64,000 bases of DNA. It comes from Rhizobium sp. NXC14. GTDB taxonomy: Bacteria > Pseudomonadota > Alphaproteobacteria > Rhizobiales > Rhizobiaceae. A program made the translations under genes and the position numbers. Every line of letters starts with the position of its first letter. Position 1 is the stretch's first letter. The notes beneath the pieces are model-generated. The model saw nothing but the letters and a program-made list of their open reading frames with translations, made no database searches and was not told the origin of the DNA. Below are positions 1 through 9,369 of the stretch, one piece after another. The stretch is taken from NCBI RefSeq assembly GCF_002117485.1, contig NZ_CP021033.1:806001-870000 (forward strand), in the 5' to 3' direction.

Positions 1-3000
1 GCGCGCTTGCCGAAAACGACAGGTACGACGCTACGTTCGAACCCGCCGGAATCCCGAAGCTAGCCGAATCGAGCTGGATCATATCCCCCAATGTCGGCGA
101 GAAATCGGTGATGGTATCGACGCCTGTCGTGTTTTCCAAAAGGAACCAGTCGGCCCCCGCTCCACCGGTCAAGGTGTCGTTACCGGCACCCCCGACAATG
201 TAGTCGTTACCGTCCCCACCATTGATCGTGTCATTGCCATCGTAGCCGAGAGCCAGGTCGTTGCCAGCACCCAGTTTTATGGAGTTCACGTCCTCGGTCC
301 CCCAGATGGTATCGTCACCGTCGCCCGCCTCGACGTTTTCGAAGGCGCCCTGCGCCAACGCGTAAGTCAATGATCCGGGACCCGTGAAGACGAGAAGGTC
401 AATCCCGTTGTCGCCTGAATACCACGTGTCGTACTGATCGATTTCGATGCGGTCGTTTCCGTCCATGCCCTGAAGGCTGTCGGCCCCGTCGCCACCGATT
501 ATGATGTCGTCGCCGCCGAAACCTTGGGCGAAATCGTCACCCGCGCCAAGTTTCATCACGTTCGCGCCGTCGGTACCGTAAACGATGTCGTCCCCGAAGC
601 CACCTTCGACATTTTCGAAGGCGCCCTGCGCCAGCGAATAGTCGAGGCGACCATCACCGGTGAACACGAGCGTGTCGGTTCCGTTGTCGCCGGAATACCA
701 CTCATCATACTGGTCGGCCTCGATGCGATCATCTCCATCGCCTCCCATCAAGGAATCTACGCCAGCGCCACCGTTGATCGTATCATTGCCACCCTGTCCG
801 AAGACCGTGTCGGCGCCGTCTGTACCATATATCCGGTCATTGCCAGCGGTCCCGTATAACTGCGCGACTGTCGCATCAATGAAGCTGAGGGTAGTGCCAT
901 CGGCGAACTCAAATTTCTCGATGTTCGTACCCATATTGGCAAGCCTGAGTTCACCTGACTTCCCGCCCTTCGACCACGTCAAGCGAAGTGCATTGCCTTC
1001 TGCCGGCGTGCTGGTTCCGTTATAGTCGTAGTAGCCGACTGTCAGATCGGACAGATTCAGATCGCTGAATACGATCTTATCAGTTCCACCTGTTGACGTT
1101 TCGGCGGCAGCCTTGATGAAGACCTGTCCGTTGGCCTGCCGATAAATGTAGACGTCGTTGCCGGCACCGCCGTTCAGGTACTGCCAGGCGCCTGCAGTCG
1201 TCGCGCCCGCGTCGAGCACGTCATTGCCGGCACCGCCAGTGATCGATTCTGCCGCGGCGGTACCCAAAAGATAGTCGTTGGTCGTGCCGCCGGTTATCCG
1301 GTTGGCGACATAGGACAGTGACGTGAACGTTCCGGTGGTGACGCCCAACGACTGGGTGATAACATTAACCGTCGTTCCGCTGTCCAGATACTGCACCTCG
1401 AGGGTCTTTCCACCTGACGAATTGTAGGTCTGCTCCACCCGAGTCCAGGGATTTGCATTAGTCGGATCATATACCGTCGCACTCCGGATCACATTGAAAT
1501 CGTCGAGGATCTCCTTCGAGACAATCGCGCCGCTAGCGGCGACGTAGGTCGTCCGAGTGGAGGTTCCATCAGCAGCTTTTATCTGCTCCTGGAGTTTCTT
1601 CCCGGCACCATCCACCGTCGTACTCTTGAGGATATTGCCGATCGGATCGACATCGACGGTGCGCGTCTGAGTGACAACGCCGCTGCTGTTTTTGGTGACG
1701 GCGACCTGCGTCACGGCGCCGCTCGGCTTCGTCGTCGTGGTTTCGCTATACTCGTAGACGCCGTTGTTGTCCGCGTCCTTGTTAAGAAGGGTCACGACGC
1801 CGTCGTGGCTCGTCTGGAAAAGACCTTTCGCCTTGGTGGTGCCATTGGCATTCGTTTCGGTGATCGTCGTGCTGATGCTGCCGTCGATCTGCCGGGTGGC
1901 GACCATGGTCACTTCGTACCGACCGTCGCCGTCGATATCCATCCGGGTGGTTTTGATCACTCCGTCAGGGCTGGTCGTGGTTTCCGTCGCAGCCGGAACG
2001 GCGTCGTTCCAATAGATTTCGCCGAAACGCATCTGCGACGTCTTACGTGCCGCAGCATTGTTTGTGACCGTTGTCACTCTGGTACCAGACGCCAGCGTGG
2101 ATTCGCGCACAACCTGATCGATGACGCCATCACCATCGACATCCGTTTCTTCGACGAACGACAGGCCATCCGCGCTTGTGCGGTTCTTGGTCGCGGACCT
2201 GATTTTGCCAGTCAGGAGATCGATTTCGGTGGTGACGATCTCCTTCCCGCCGTCCGCGAAGAACGCGTTCTTCTGCATCCGGCGAGTATCGAACGTACCG
2301 TCCCCGTTCTTATCGACGTTGATGACCTTTGAAAGTCGGTCTGCCGCCTCTGTGCTTACCGTGCGGCTTGCAACTGTCGATCCCGAGGAATAGTTGGTCA
2401 CCGTCAGAATGGTTCTGCCATCGTTTGTGGCCACCGTCTGTTCGCGTTGATCGATGCTGCCGTCGCCATTGGAGTCGCGATCAATCGTCACTGTGCGTTT
2501 GTCGCCCGAAACCGTCGTGGTCGTGGCTTCGATCACGGCGTTCGATGCATTCCGAACTGTTTCGGTCTCGATCGTCCCACCGTCGGCAAGCTGCCGCATG
2601 ACTGTTGTCGTCGTGCGATTTGCGACGCCGGCGATGCCCGATACGTCCTGGGTCGTGACCGTCTTTCCGTCAGCACTGGTCGTGGTCGTCACCGTTGACA
2701 AAACAGCATTGCTCGGCCCGCTCGAAGCGACAACCCTGGTTGTGCTTCCGTCCGTGTTGAGCGTCGTCGTGTCCGTCTGCGTGTGGTCGAAGCTACTGTT
2801 ACCGTCGAGATCAAGCTTCGTGGTCACGACGAGACCGTTCGCACTCGTAGTCGTTTCCGTCACACGGATTGCCTGCGAGCCTTTCGTCTGGATCTCGGTC
2901 GTCCTCTTGCTCCCGTCGGCATTAAGTACGGTCGTCTTGCTGCGTCCTGCGGTATAGGTTCCGTTCCCGGTGTCGTCCCATTGCTCTGTCTCGACGAGAC

Positions 3001-6000
3001 CATTTCCGCTGACAGTAAGGACTTCGCGGCCCTTGACGGCCCAATCGCCGTTCACCACTGCCCGATATTCAGTGCTGCGAGACGTGCTTCCATCGGCATT
3101 CAGCGTGGAAGTCTCTGTGATCTTCTTGTCCGCAGTGCCGCTGCCGTCGGTGTCGAAAGACGTTGTCGTCACCAGTCCATCGGCGCTGACGATCGTCGTC
3201 CTGCTGCGCAGCACGGTTTCGCCATCGCTCTTGTAATCGGAACGCGTTTCAACCCGAGTGCCATCGTTTGCGCCCTGGGTGACGATGGTCTGGTCTTTCG
3301 CTCCATCACCGTTCAGGTCTTTCGTCACTGTCACCGTCTGGTCGGCGACATTGGTGGACGTCACGGTACTGCTTTCCACCGAGCCATCGGCTTTTCGATA
3401 GGTTTCGGTCAGGACGGTATTGCCGCTCTGAGCGATCGCTCTCGTCTGCTCGAACGAGCGCAGGGTATTGAGACTGCCATCGGCAAAGGTTGTCGTCTTG
3501 GAGAGGCCATTCGCCGCTTCGACGGTCGTGGTCCGTTCGGTGAGCGTCGAAGCTCCCGTATATTCGGAACGGATGGTCGTCTTCGTGCCATCATTGGCAA
3601 TCGTCACCGCTGAAGCCCTTGAGAGGTCAACCGTCGAGTCCCCATTCAGGTCCACACTCTGCGTGACAGAGAGTCCGCCTCTCGCCTTGACGACCGTGCT
3701 CTTGCTGAGCGTCGCACCGGCTGCTCCGAGCTCGGTAACCACGGATGTCTGATCGCCGTTCGCAGCAATCGTCTCATCAAGTCGGCGATCGGTCGTGCCG
3801 TCCCCGTTCTCATCGAAGGTCGTCGCGATGGTCATGGCGTTCGCACTGGTGCTCTTGCTGACCTTGCTCACCAAAGCAGAATTGCCCGCACGCTTTTCCG
3901 TGACCTCCACGGTCGAACCGTCCGCGTTGTAGGTCTTGGAACTCGCTGTCGAGGAATCCGTGGTCCCATTGCCGTCGGCGTCGAGGGTGGCGTTGACAGA
4001 AAGGCCGCTTGCAGAGGTGGTTGTCGTCGAAATCGAGGTTGTGGTCGTGCCTTGCTTGGCGGTCTCGGTGACGGTCTTCGATCCGTTGTCGTTGATGACT
4101 GCAACTGAACTCACAGTCGCGTCGCTGGTCCCGTTGCCGTCGAGATCCGTTTGCGTCGTCGTCGAGAAGCCGTTCCCGGACGTCGTTGTGGTAGCTCGGC
4201 GCAAAAGCGTTCCGTTGCCAGACAGAGCCGATACGACGTTGACATTGCCACCGTCGTTCTGAAGCGTCATGACCGAAGTGGTCGTAACATCGGTCGAACC
4301 GTTTCCGTCGAGGTCCTTTGCCTCCTGCTTGCTCAAGCCGTTGGCGCTCGTCGTAACCACCGTCTTGGTAAGCAGAACACCGGTGTCGGAAAGCTCACTG
4401 GCATCAACTGTTTTCGACCCGTCCGCCGCGATGGTCGTCGTCTCGGTGAAGTCGGTCTGTCCATCGCCGTCGCTGTCTCGCGTCACCTGCACCAGGCGGC
4501 GGTCACTGCTAATCGCCGTCGTTTCCTTTTGGACCAGGGAACCATCACCGCTCTTGACCTCTGAAACGATCGTCTGGCTGCCGCCAACGTTGAGCGTGGT
4601 AACGGAGCTATTGATCTGATCGAAGACGCCGTCGCCTGTGACGTCGCTGGAGCGGGTAACGGTGAGGCCCTCCGCGCTGCGGCCTTCGACGGCCTTCTCG
4701 ATGAGCGAACCGTCGTTGCTCCGACGCTCCACCGTCTGCGTTGACGACCCGTCGCCATTGCGCACGGTCGTGTCCGAAACCACCTCGTCAGAGAGATTTC
4801 TTCCGTAGTGGTCGAACCGCGTGGTGGTGCTCAGGCCGGAGGCAGACGTCGTCTTCACGGTGCGTGCAATCAGGGAGCCGTCGGCAGTGGTCGCAGTCGT
4901 CGTCTCAGTGACGTTTCCGCTGCCATCCCTGGTGACAGAAACCACCTGGTCGGTCGCGCCGTCTCCATTGCCGTCGATGGTGATCGACCCGACGAGACCG
5001 TCGGCTGCCCGTTGCTCAACTGACTTCGACAGGAGAGCGCCGGAACCGCTCTTGGCCATAATTGTGCGCGTCTTGCTCAGATCGCCGGCGATTGTCGTCA
5101 CGTCGCTGGAGTTTCGATCCGTCAGATTGTCCCCATCCAGATCCGATGCGACCGTTTTGACCAACCCGTTGGAGGAGACGGCCGTCGTCGTTTTGCCGAA
5201 TGTCCATCCGTTGCGGGAAAGCTTGGTCTCGACTGTCGTCGATGTATTAGATGCATCCTTCGACGTCGCCGCCGTTGTTGTGAAGTCGTTGACGCCGTCG
5301 CCGTTGGCATCAAGCGTCTCCGACCGGGAAAGGTTATCGGCTGCGATCGTCGCTTCAGTTTTCGATAGAAGGGTTCCATTGCCCCCGGACACGCTGTCAC
5401 GCTCGACGCGCGTACCATCGCCGTTGCGAATAGTCTGGTGCGTGGCGACGCGTTCGAAAAAAGAGTTTCCATCGGCGTCCTGGCTGACAGTCCGCGTGAG
5501 ACGATCCGCGCTAGCCACCGTGGAAACCTCGCTGATGGTCGAACCGTTCTGTGCCAGTTCCTGCACGGTGATCGTCAAGGAACCATCCACGCCGGTCGAC
5601 CGCGTCTCGCGCTCGGTGGTAAAGCCGCCGCCGAGTTCATCGCGGTTGATGGTGATCGTCTTACCGTCAGCGCTTGTTGTAGTCGTCTTGCTGTCAAGCA
5701 CGATGCCGCCGCCATTCCGATTTGTCTCGGTGCGCGTGCGCGATCCGTCGCCGTTTACGACGGTCTGATCCGCCAGCACGCGATCAACGACCCCGTCGCC
5801 ATCGTTGTCAAAGCGGGTCGTCACCAGCAGACCATTGGCACTGACCGTTCGGCTCGTTTCGGAAACAAGAGTGCCGTCCTTGGAGAACGCCTTGCTTACG
5901 ACGGTAACGTTACCCGAGCCATCTGTCGACGACGTCTCGGTTACCGCAAAGCCGTCATCATCGAAGGTAAGCGTAGCGGTCGCAGCCGTGCCCGTCGTTC

Positions 6001-8140
6001 CGTTCGTTCTTGTGAACGTTGTCTGGCCGTCGATCGACGAACCTCCATCGAAATCGATCCTGGTTTCGTCGACGTTGAGGTTGATAGACTGGATGCCAAG
6101 TTGAGCCAGGGTCTTCGCGGTTATCGTGCCGTCGGCGTTCGTCACCATGACCTTGAAGCTCGTCCATTGAGCGTCGCCGGCATCAAGATGCCCGTTGCCG
6201 TTGGTGTCGAAAACCTGTCGCAGGGCCTGCATGTCGGAACCTGCGGACGGGTCCCAGTCGGTCAGAACGACCTCCTTCCGGCTGGAGATCTTGCCATCGC
6301 CGTCGGCGTCGATGATCAGAACGCCATCGCCGGCGCCGACCCATGAAGTCCGATGCTTGTAGCCGTCGCCGCCGATATCGATGAACAGATTGGAATCGGC
6401 CCTGTCGGAAATGGAAATACCATTGCCGTCGAGATCGAGCAGCACAGGCTTTCCGGAACGACCACTCCGGCTGGAGCCGTTCTTGCTTGAGTTGTTTCTT
6501 GAGGACGAGCTCGTGGTTTTATGGCTCGACGATGATGAATCGCGGCCGCCCCCTTTCCCTGAAGAACCAGCGCTGGACTTTCTGCTGGTTATCGTTGACG
6601 GGGAGGACGTCTTGACGCTGGTTTTTGAAGGAGTTGTGGTGGTCCCTTTGACAGAGGTCGATGACGTATTCGTCGTCACCCGTTCCGCGCCGCCGCCCTT
6701 GCCGCTTGAGCCTGTCCGCTGATTGTCGATGACCCGGCTGATCCATGTACCTTTACCGGGATCGCTCATGTCGAAGCCTGCGTTCTTTGCTTCGCCATAA
6801 GCAGCGGCCATCGCATCCATGCGGCTCGCGCCAGCCGCGACCGCCGCGCGTGCTGCCGCTTCGACCCGGGCAGAACCACTTGCGGAGTCACCTCCGTGCG
6901 AATTAATAAAGTTCGAATAAACGTTCTTGTTAAGGGAAATAGCACGGCCTGAGGTCGTGAACCCGGCAAGCTTTCCCCCTCCAACGACGTCGACGCCCCT
7001 TGCGGCTCGTCCGAGGCTCCTGGCATAGTCTTCCGGAACGCCAGCAATAAGTGCTTTCACCTCCGCAATCTTTCCCACGATCTCTTCGTGAGCCCATGCA
7101 TAGGAAATATTGTGAACCCGCACACCGCCGGCCACATAGGTGTGAAGGTCTTCAACCTCGAAATTATATGTCTGCCAAGCATCCAACTCGGTGAGCTGAA
7201 GCGCCGTGGCACCCGCGCTCATGGCGCCAGCTACTGCTCGCTCAAAAAGATGCGCTGTTTCGGCGCAGTAAACAATTCTCTCTGCGGAGACTTGTGCCGT
7301 TTTCCCAGATGCCAACACGATGGTGGCCACCCCGGCATCGATCATATCTGCCAATGAGGGGAAGTTTCCGAGTTCATCGAGAAAATGATGTCCCGGCGTC
7401 GCGACGACTTCGCGAGGCTGGCCGTCGTCCACCCATTTCAGTCTGATCCATTCTTTCGTAACATTTCGGAAAAGTCGCGTGACGCGGCGCGAAACGAGAC
7501 GCCCTCGTCCGCTTTCAAGGGACGGATCGAAAGCAAGCACGAAATCGCCAACTTTGATGTCAGAAATTAGTTTGAATGAATTCTCACCGACTTGAATGCG
7601 CGTGTGAGCTGGAAAGCACTTCACATCAAAGTAGTCTGCTCTCGGCGGCCCAGCTTGCGTTTCCATATTTATTGTATTAACGATTTGAAGAAACTCCAAA
7701 GTATCATCCAAACCGGTCGCCGGATGCATGATCTCGTGGTTTACAATATGCTGGATTGTGAAGTTTGCGTATTGGCCGTCGATTGTTTTGTACTTATTGT
7801 TTAACTGGCTTAAATTAATATTCACTATGCCGACACCAAAAAACGCTCTCCCACCGGATGGCGGTCCAAGCTTGGCGTCCATGATGTTCACAAGGTAGCC
7901 ACCAATATCCGACTTGCTTATGATGCTCCGGGCGGTCGGTGAGGTGTTCAAATTGTTCAATGTTATGTAGACATCGCGGGCTTCATTGATTTGTTCCCAG
8001 CTGCTGATTACCGTTCCGGCTTGATATCTTATTGAGACAGGCTTCCCCGCCACCGACAGCGACATACCGCCATCTGACGTAAGGATGTCCGCAAGTGTGG
8101 TCAGGTTTCTTCCAGTGTCGAATGGCGTAACTATCGGCAT
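1..8140 (-). CDS. Giant T1SS-secreted HExxH-Hint-RTX protein (3' end beyond the left edge)
   Basis: An uninterrupted minus-strand frame of 2,713 codons starts at ATG 8140 and is still open at base 1, so the C-terminus is missing. Domains in order: about 1-174, a small domain with HEIMH (HExxH, His135-Glu136, His139), the zinc-metallopeptidase signature; 175-344, a Hint domain (Cys175 to His343-Asn344); about 390-540, Gly/Ser/Ala-rich and Ser/Thr low-complexity linker; then a calcium-binding segment beginning PVLLDLDGNGI, about 25 repeats with DxDxNGDG cores, and C-terminal RTX nonapeptides (GGxGxDxL). It has no Sec signal, as expected for a T1SS substrate, and the exporter genes lie upstream on the same strand. 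The start is preceded by GGGAGG and follows the stop of the 117-aa gene by 1 nt, so translation is probably coupled. The effector activity is inferred only from HExxH. Bases coding for residues 1-170 are more AT-rich than the rest. Confidence 0.85.
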   Translation of the reverse strand, partial: MPIVTPFDTGRNLTTLADILTSDGGMSLSVAGKPVSIRYQAGTVISSWEQINEARDVYITLNNLNTSPTARSIISKSDIGGYLVNIMDAKLGPPSGGRAFFGVGIVNINLSQLNNKYKTIDGQYANFTIQHIVNHEIMHPATGLDDTLEFLQIVNTINMETQAGPPRADYFDVKCFPAHTRIQVGENSFKLISDIKVGDFVLAFDPSLESGRGRLVSRRVTRLFRNVTKEWIRLKWVDDGQPREVVATPGHHFLDELGNFPSLADMIDAGVATIVLASGKTAQVSAERIVYCAETAHLFERAVAGAMSAGATALQLTELDAWQTYNFEVEDLHTYVAGGVRVHNISYAWAHEEIVGKIAEVKALIAGVPEDYARSLGRAARGVDVVGGGKLAGFTTSGRAISLNKNVYSNFINSHGGDSASGSARVEAAARAAVAAGASRMDAMAAAYGEAKNAGFDMSDPGKGTWISRVIDNQRTGSSGKGGGAERVTTNTSSTSVKGTTTTPSKTSVKTSSPSTITSRKSSAGSSGKGGGRDSSSSSHKTTSSSSRNNSSKNGSSRSGRSGKPVLLDLDGNGISISDRADSNLFIDIGGDGYKHRTSWVGAGDGVLIIDADGDGKISSRKEVVLTDWDPSAGSDMQALRQVFDTNGNGHLDAGDAQWTSFKVMVTNADGTITAKTLAQLGIQSINLNVDETRIDFDGGSSIDGQTTFTRTNGTTGTAATATLTFDDDGFAVTETSSTDGSGNVTVVSKAFSKDGTLVSETSRTVSANGLLVTTRFDNDGDGVVDRVLADQTVVNGDGSRTRTETNRNGGGIVLDSKTTTTSADGKTITINRDELGGGFTTERETRSTGVDGSLTITVQELAQNGSTISEVSTVASADRLTRTVSQDADGNSFFERVATHQTIRNGDGTRVERDSVSGGNGTLLSKTEATIAADNLSRSETLDANGDGVNDFTTTAATSKDASNTSTTVETKLSRNGWTFGKTTTAVSSNGLVKTVASDLDGDNLTDRNSSDVTTIAGDLSKTRTIMAKSGSGALLSKSVEQRAADGLVGSITIDGNGDGATDQVVSVTRDGSGNVTETTTATTADGSLIARTVKTTSASGLSTTTRFDHYGRNLSDEVVSDTTVRNGDGSSTQTVERRSNDGSLIEKAVEGRSAEGLTVTRSSDVTGDGVFDQINSSVTTLNVGGSQTIVSEVKSGDGSLVQKETTAISSDRRLVQVTRDSDGDGQTDFTETTTIAADGSKTVDASELSDTGVLLTKTVVTTSANGLSKQEAKDLDGNGSTDVTTTSVMTLQNDGGNVNVVSALSGNGTLLRRATTTTSGNGFSTTTQTDLDGNGTSDATVSSVAVINDNGSKTVTETAKQGTTTTSISTTTTSASGLSVNATLDADGNGTTDSSTASSKTYNADGSTVEVTEKRAGNSALVSKVSKSTSANAMTIATTFDENGDGTTDRRLDETIAANGDQTSVVTELGAAGATLSKSTVVKARGGLSVTQSVDLNGDSTVDLSRASAVTIANDGTKTTIRSEYTGASTLTERTTTVEAANGLSKTTTFADGSLNTLRSFEQTRAIAQSGNTVLTETYRKADGSVESSTVTSTNVADQTVTVTKDLNGDGAKDQTIVTQGANDGTRVETRSDYKSDGETVLRSRTTIVSADGLVTTTSFDTDGSGTADKKITETSTLNADGSTSRSTEYRAVVNGDWAVKGREVLTVSGNGLVETEQWDDTGNGTYTAGRSKTTVLNADGSKRTTEIQTKGSQAIRVTETTTSANGLVVTTKLDLDGNSSFDHTQTDTTTLNTDGSTTRVVASSGPSNAVLSTVTTTTSADGKTVTTQDVSGIAGVANRTTTTVMRQLADGGTIETETVRNASNAVIEATTTTVSGDKRTVTIDRDSNGDGSIDQREQTVATNDGRTILTVTNYSSGSTVASRTVSTEAADRLSKVINVDKNGDGTFDTRRMQKNAFFADGGKEIVTTEIDLLTGKIRSATKNRTSADGLSFVEETDVDGDGVIDQVVRESTLASGTRVTTVTNNAAARKTSQMRFGEIYWNDAVPAATETTTSPDGVIKTTRMDIDGDGRYEVTMVATRQIDGSISTTITETNANGTTKAKGLFQTSHDGVVTLLNKDADNNGVYEYSETTTTKPSGAVTQVAVTKNSSGVVTQTRTVDVDPIGNILKSTTVDGAGKKLQEQIKAADGTSTRTTYVAASGAIVSKEILDDFNVIRSATVYDPTNANPWTRVEQTYNSSGGKTLEVQYLDSGTTVNVITQSLGVTTGTFTSLSYVANRITGGTTNDYLLGTAAAESITGGAGNDVLDAGATTAGAWQYLNGGAGNDVYIYRQANGQVFIKAAAETSTGGTDKIVFSDLNLSDLTVGYYDYNGTSTPAEGNALRLTWSKGGKSGELRLANMGTNIEKFEFADGTTLSFIDATVAQLYGTAGNDRIYGTDGADTVFGQGGNDTINGGAGVDSLMGGDGDDRIEADQYDEWYSGDNGTDTLVFTGDGRLDYSLAQGAFENVEGGFGDDIVYGTDGANVMKLGAGDDFAQGFGGDDIIIGGDGADSLQGMDGNDRIEIDQYDTWYSGDNGIDLLVFTGPGSLTYALAQGAFENVEAGDGDDTIWGTEDVNSIKLGAGNDLALGYDGNDTINGGDGNDYIVGGAGNDTLTGGAGADWFLLENTTGVDTITDFSPTLGDMIQLDSASFGIPAGSNVASYLSFSASA
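130..880 (-). repeat. RTX nonapeptide repeats including a tandem module of about 275 bp
   Basis: The reverse strand encodes repeated GGxGxDxhx nonapeptides (GGDGNDYIVGGAGNDTLTGG and others), which bind calcium in parallel beta-rolls and mark T1SS substrates. Two modules of about 91 residues repeat in tandem, each with RIE(A/I)DQYD, WYSGDNG and LAQGAFENVE; on DNA the word cgaaggcgccctgcgcca occurs near 341 and near 617. A further RTX block lies near 1150-1270. The last visible residues (DWFLLENTTGVDTITDFSP) resemble the usual C-terminal RTX cap, so about 50-150 residues are probably missing beyond the edge. Confidence 0.85.
1640..5930 (-). repeat. About 25 degenerate coding repeats of about 55 residues with DxDGDG cores
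   Basis: Within the giant protein, units of roughly 155-170 bp recur. Each has a Thr/Ser-rich beta-like stretch (such as TTTTSANGL), a calcium-loop-like core (DLDGNGT, DANGDG, DSDGDG), then a V-x-x-DGS-x-T-x-T stretch. Spacing is regular but the sequences are diverged; some units have lost the Asp core (such as DRLSKVI and ADGSLNTL regions). Asp-rich cores suggest a stalk that folds on calcium outside the cell. Unit count is by eye. Confidence 0.75.
7109..7618 (-). other. Hint / bacterial intein-like (BIL) domain inside the giant RTX protein
   Basis: Residues 175-344 begin with CFPAHTRI (Cys175 as nucleophile), contain a TPGHH block (intein block B, TxxH) and end in YNFEVEDLHTYVAGGVRVHN, the typical end of pretoxin-Hint domains with the penultimate His and final Asn. 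The residue after Asn is Ile, not Cys, Ser or Thr, so protein splicing is not expected. Autocleavage, as in bacterial intein-like domains, is the expected activity. Position is unusual: it lies between a short N-terminal domain and the repeat body rather than next to a C-terminal toxin. Confidence 0.8.
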
Positions 8141-8141
8141 T

Positions 8142-8495
8142 TCAATCCCTCCCAATACCCAAAGCTTCTCTGAAAATTGCTCCTTCCGCCTCCACCTCTT
8201 CCGAGGACAGCGGTTGCTTGATCACAACGCAACGCCCATCAAGGTAAACGCAACTAGGTAAGCCTCCCGTCCGATCTGTAACAAAAAAAACAGTATTAGG
8301 AGTTATATTGCCAAGTATGTCTTTTTCCTCTTTCGAGATAAAAAGAATACCTTCTTGAATTTTATCGTCGTGCTCGTCAATAATCTCAACGTGATAATAG
8401 GTTTCCAAGCTTATGTCGCGTAGGCTGGTGGGTCTTTCAAACTGAAACACACGCCTACCATCTTTGTATTCCGTCAGGAGTATTGGTTTATACAT
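8142..8495 (-). CDS. Small AT-rich protein of unknown function coupled to the RTX gene
   Basis: 117 residues, acidic, no signal peptide or membrane segment, and no family that I recognise. The TGA stop (8142-8144) is followed after one base by the ATG of the giant secreted protein, so the two are co-translated. Base composition is unlike the neighbours: only 18 of 60 bases at 8281-8340 are G or C, similar to the AT-rich first 500 bases of the RTX gene. Possible roles are an immunity protein or a chaperone for the N-terminal domain of its partner; both are inferences from position only. A GGCGG sequence 5 nt before the ATG may serve as ribosome site. Confidence 0.65.
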   Translation of the reverse strand: MYKPILLTEYKDGRRVFQFERPTSLRDISLETYYHVEIIDEHDDKIQEGILFISKEEKDILGNITPNTVFFVTDRTGGLPSCVYLDGRCVVIKQPLSSEEVEAEGAIFREALGIGRD

Positions 8496-8777
8496 TTCTA
8501 CCGCCTACTGTTGGGCGCCACCGTGACTGAGTTCAATTTCACCACGGTCACTACGCAGCGTTGCTGCGCCACGCCGCGTTCATTAGCCCGTCAAATGACT
8601 ACGCTTGCGTCGAGTGGCGCCATTTGAACGATAAATTGCACTGTCCTCACCCTGGACGTCGTAGTCGTGTCGATGCAATCCCTCGCAGCCCCTTTCTCCG
8701 GGCAGTTGCCGCCGCAGGCTCCTTTGCCAACAAGCACGTGCGTATCGACAAGGATTTTATTGTGCGCCGACGCGCAT

Positions 8778-9311
8778 CTATACGACATAAGCGCCGCCGA
8801 CGTACCGAGCCCCCGCCGCCTTCATCAACCTATCCGTTGCTTCAATATTCGATCCGGTGGTGACATGGATGAACGAGTGGCTGGCATTGAGTGATGCCGC
8901 CCACTGACGGATGGCGCCAACGAGCGCCAGGAAGATTTTCGCACGCCGGACCGGCCCTAGATCGAGATCGACTGCGATGACGTGCACCGTCACGAACAAC
9001 GGCCCATCGGAGAGCATGTAGGAGTCAGCGATAGCCCATGCGACACCCACCGCTTTCCCGTCCCATTCGGCCATCGGAGCGATCATCCTCGGAGGCCTTG
9101 AGAAGATCAGATCGTAGTGCTCGTTGAGCTTCCAGTCGGAAAAAGGCTGGTCGCGGAAAACCGTCATGGCGTGATGCTGCCTCAGGATTGCCCTGACATT
9201 TTCCGCATCTCGCGGTTCCAGGACGCGCACACGCAAGCCGCCGGAAACATTCACCGCCTGCTTCCCAGGTTCGACGTCGGTTTCCGGAATTTTGAGGGTA
9301 TCCAACTTCAT
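8778..9311 (-). CDS. GNAT-like acyltransferase in the T1SS locus
   Basis: 177 residues. The fold-level pattern is GNAT-like: LRVRVLEPRDAENVRAIL near residue 26, a central strand MIAPMAEWDGKAVGVAWAIA, and a C-terminal part ending in LMKAAGARYVGG, which matches the usual C-terminal GNAT strand (K-x-GF/AR-Y). The acetyl-CoA loop (Q/RxxGxG/A) is weak (LDLGPVRRAKIF). It lies between the exporter genes and the secreted protein, so it might modify the substrate, as HlyC acylates HlyA, though it is not HlyC-like in sequence. ATG 9311 has GCAGGAG close upstream and a promoter-like sequence about 60 nt before it. A housekeeping or phage-type GNAT cannot be excluded. Confidence 0.65.
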   Translation of the reverse strand: MKLDTLKIPETDVEPGKQAVNVSGGLRVRVLEPRDAENVRAILRQHHAMTVFRDQPFSDWKLNEHYDLIFSRPPRMIAPMAEWDGKAVGVAWAIADSYMLSDGPLFVTVHVIAVDLDLGPVRRAKIFLALVGAIRQWAASLNASHSFIHVTTGSNIEATDRLMKAAGARYVGGAYVV

Positions 9312-9369
9312 TTCTCCTGCGGCGATCCGTCTTCCAGCGATGCGAGCGGCCTGAAAAGATCACGCTCTG

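Noticed and set aside
1640..5930. Regular repeats considered as a CRISPR-like array
   Set aside because: Units are in frame, about 160 bp and diverged, coding for DxDGDG repeats; no constant short repeat with unique spacers.
524..6722. Many plus-strand open frames (such as 1805-2332, 2783-3613, 4821-5768, 5438-6346)
   Set aside because: They are antisense shadows of the repeated GC-rich minus-strand RTX gene, without homology or ribosome sites.
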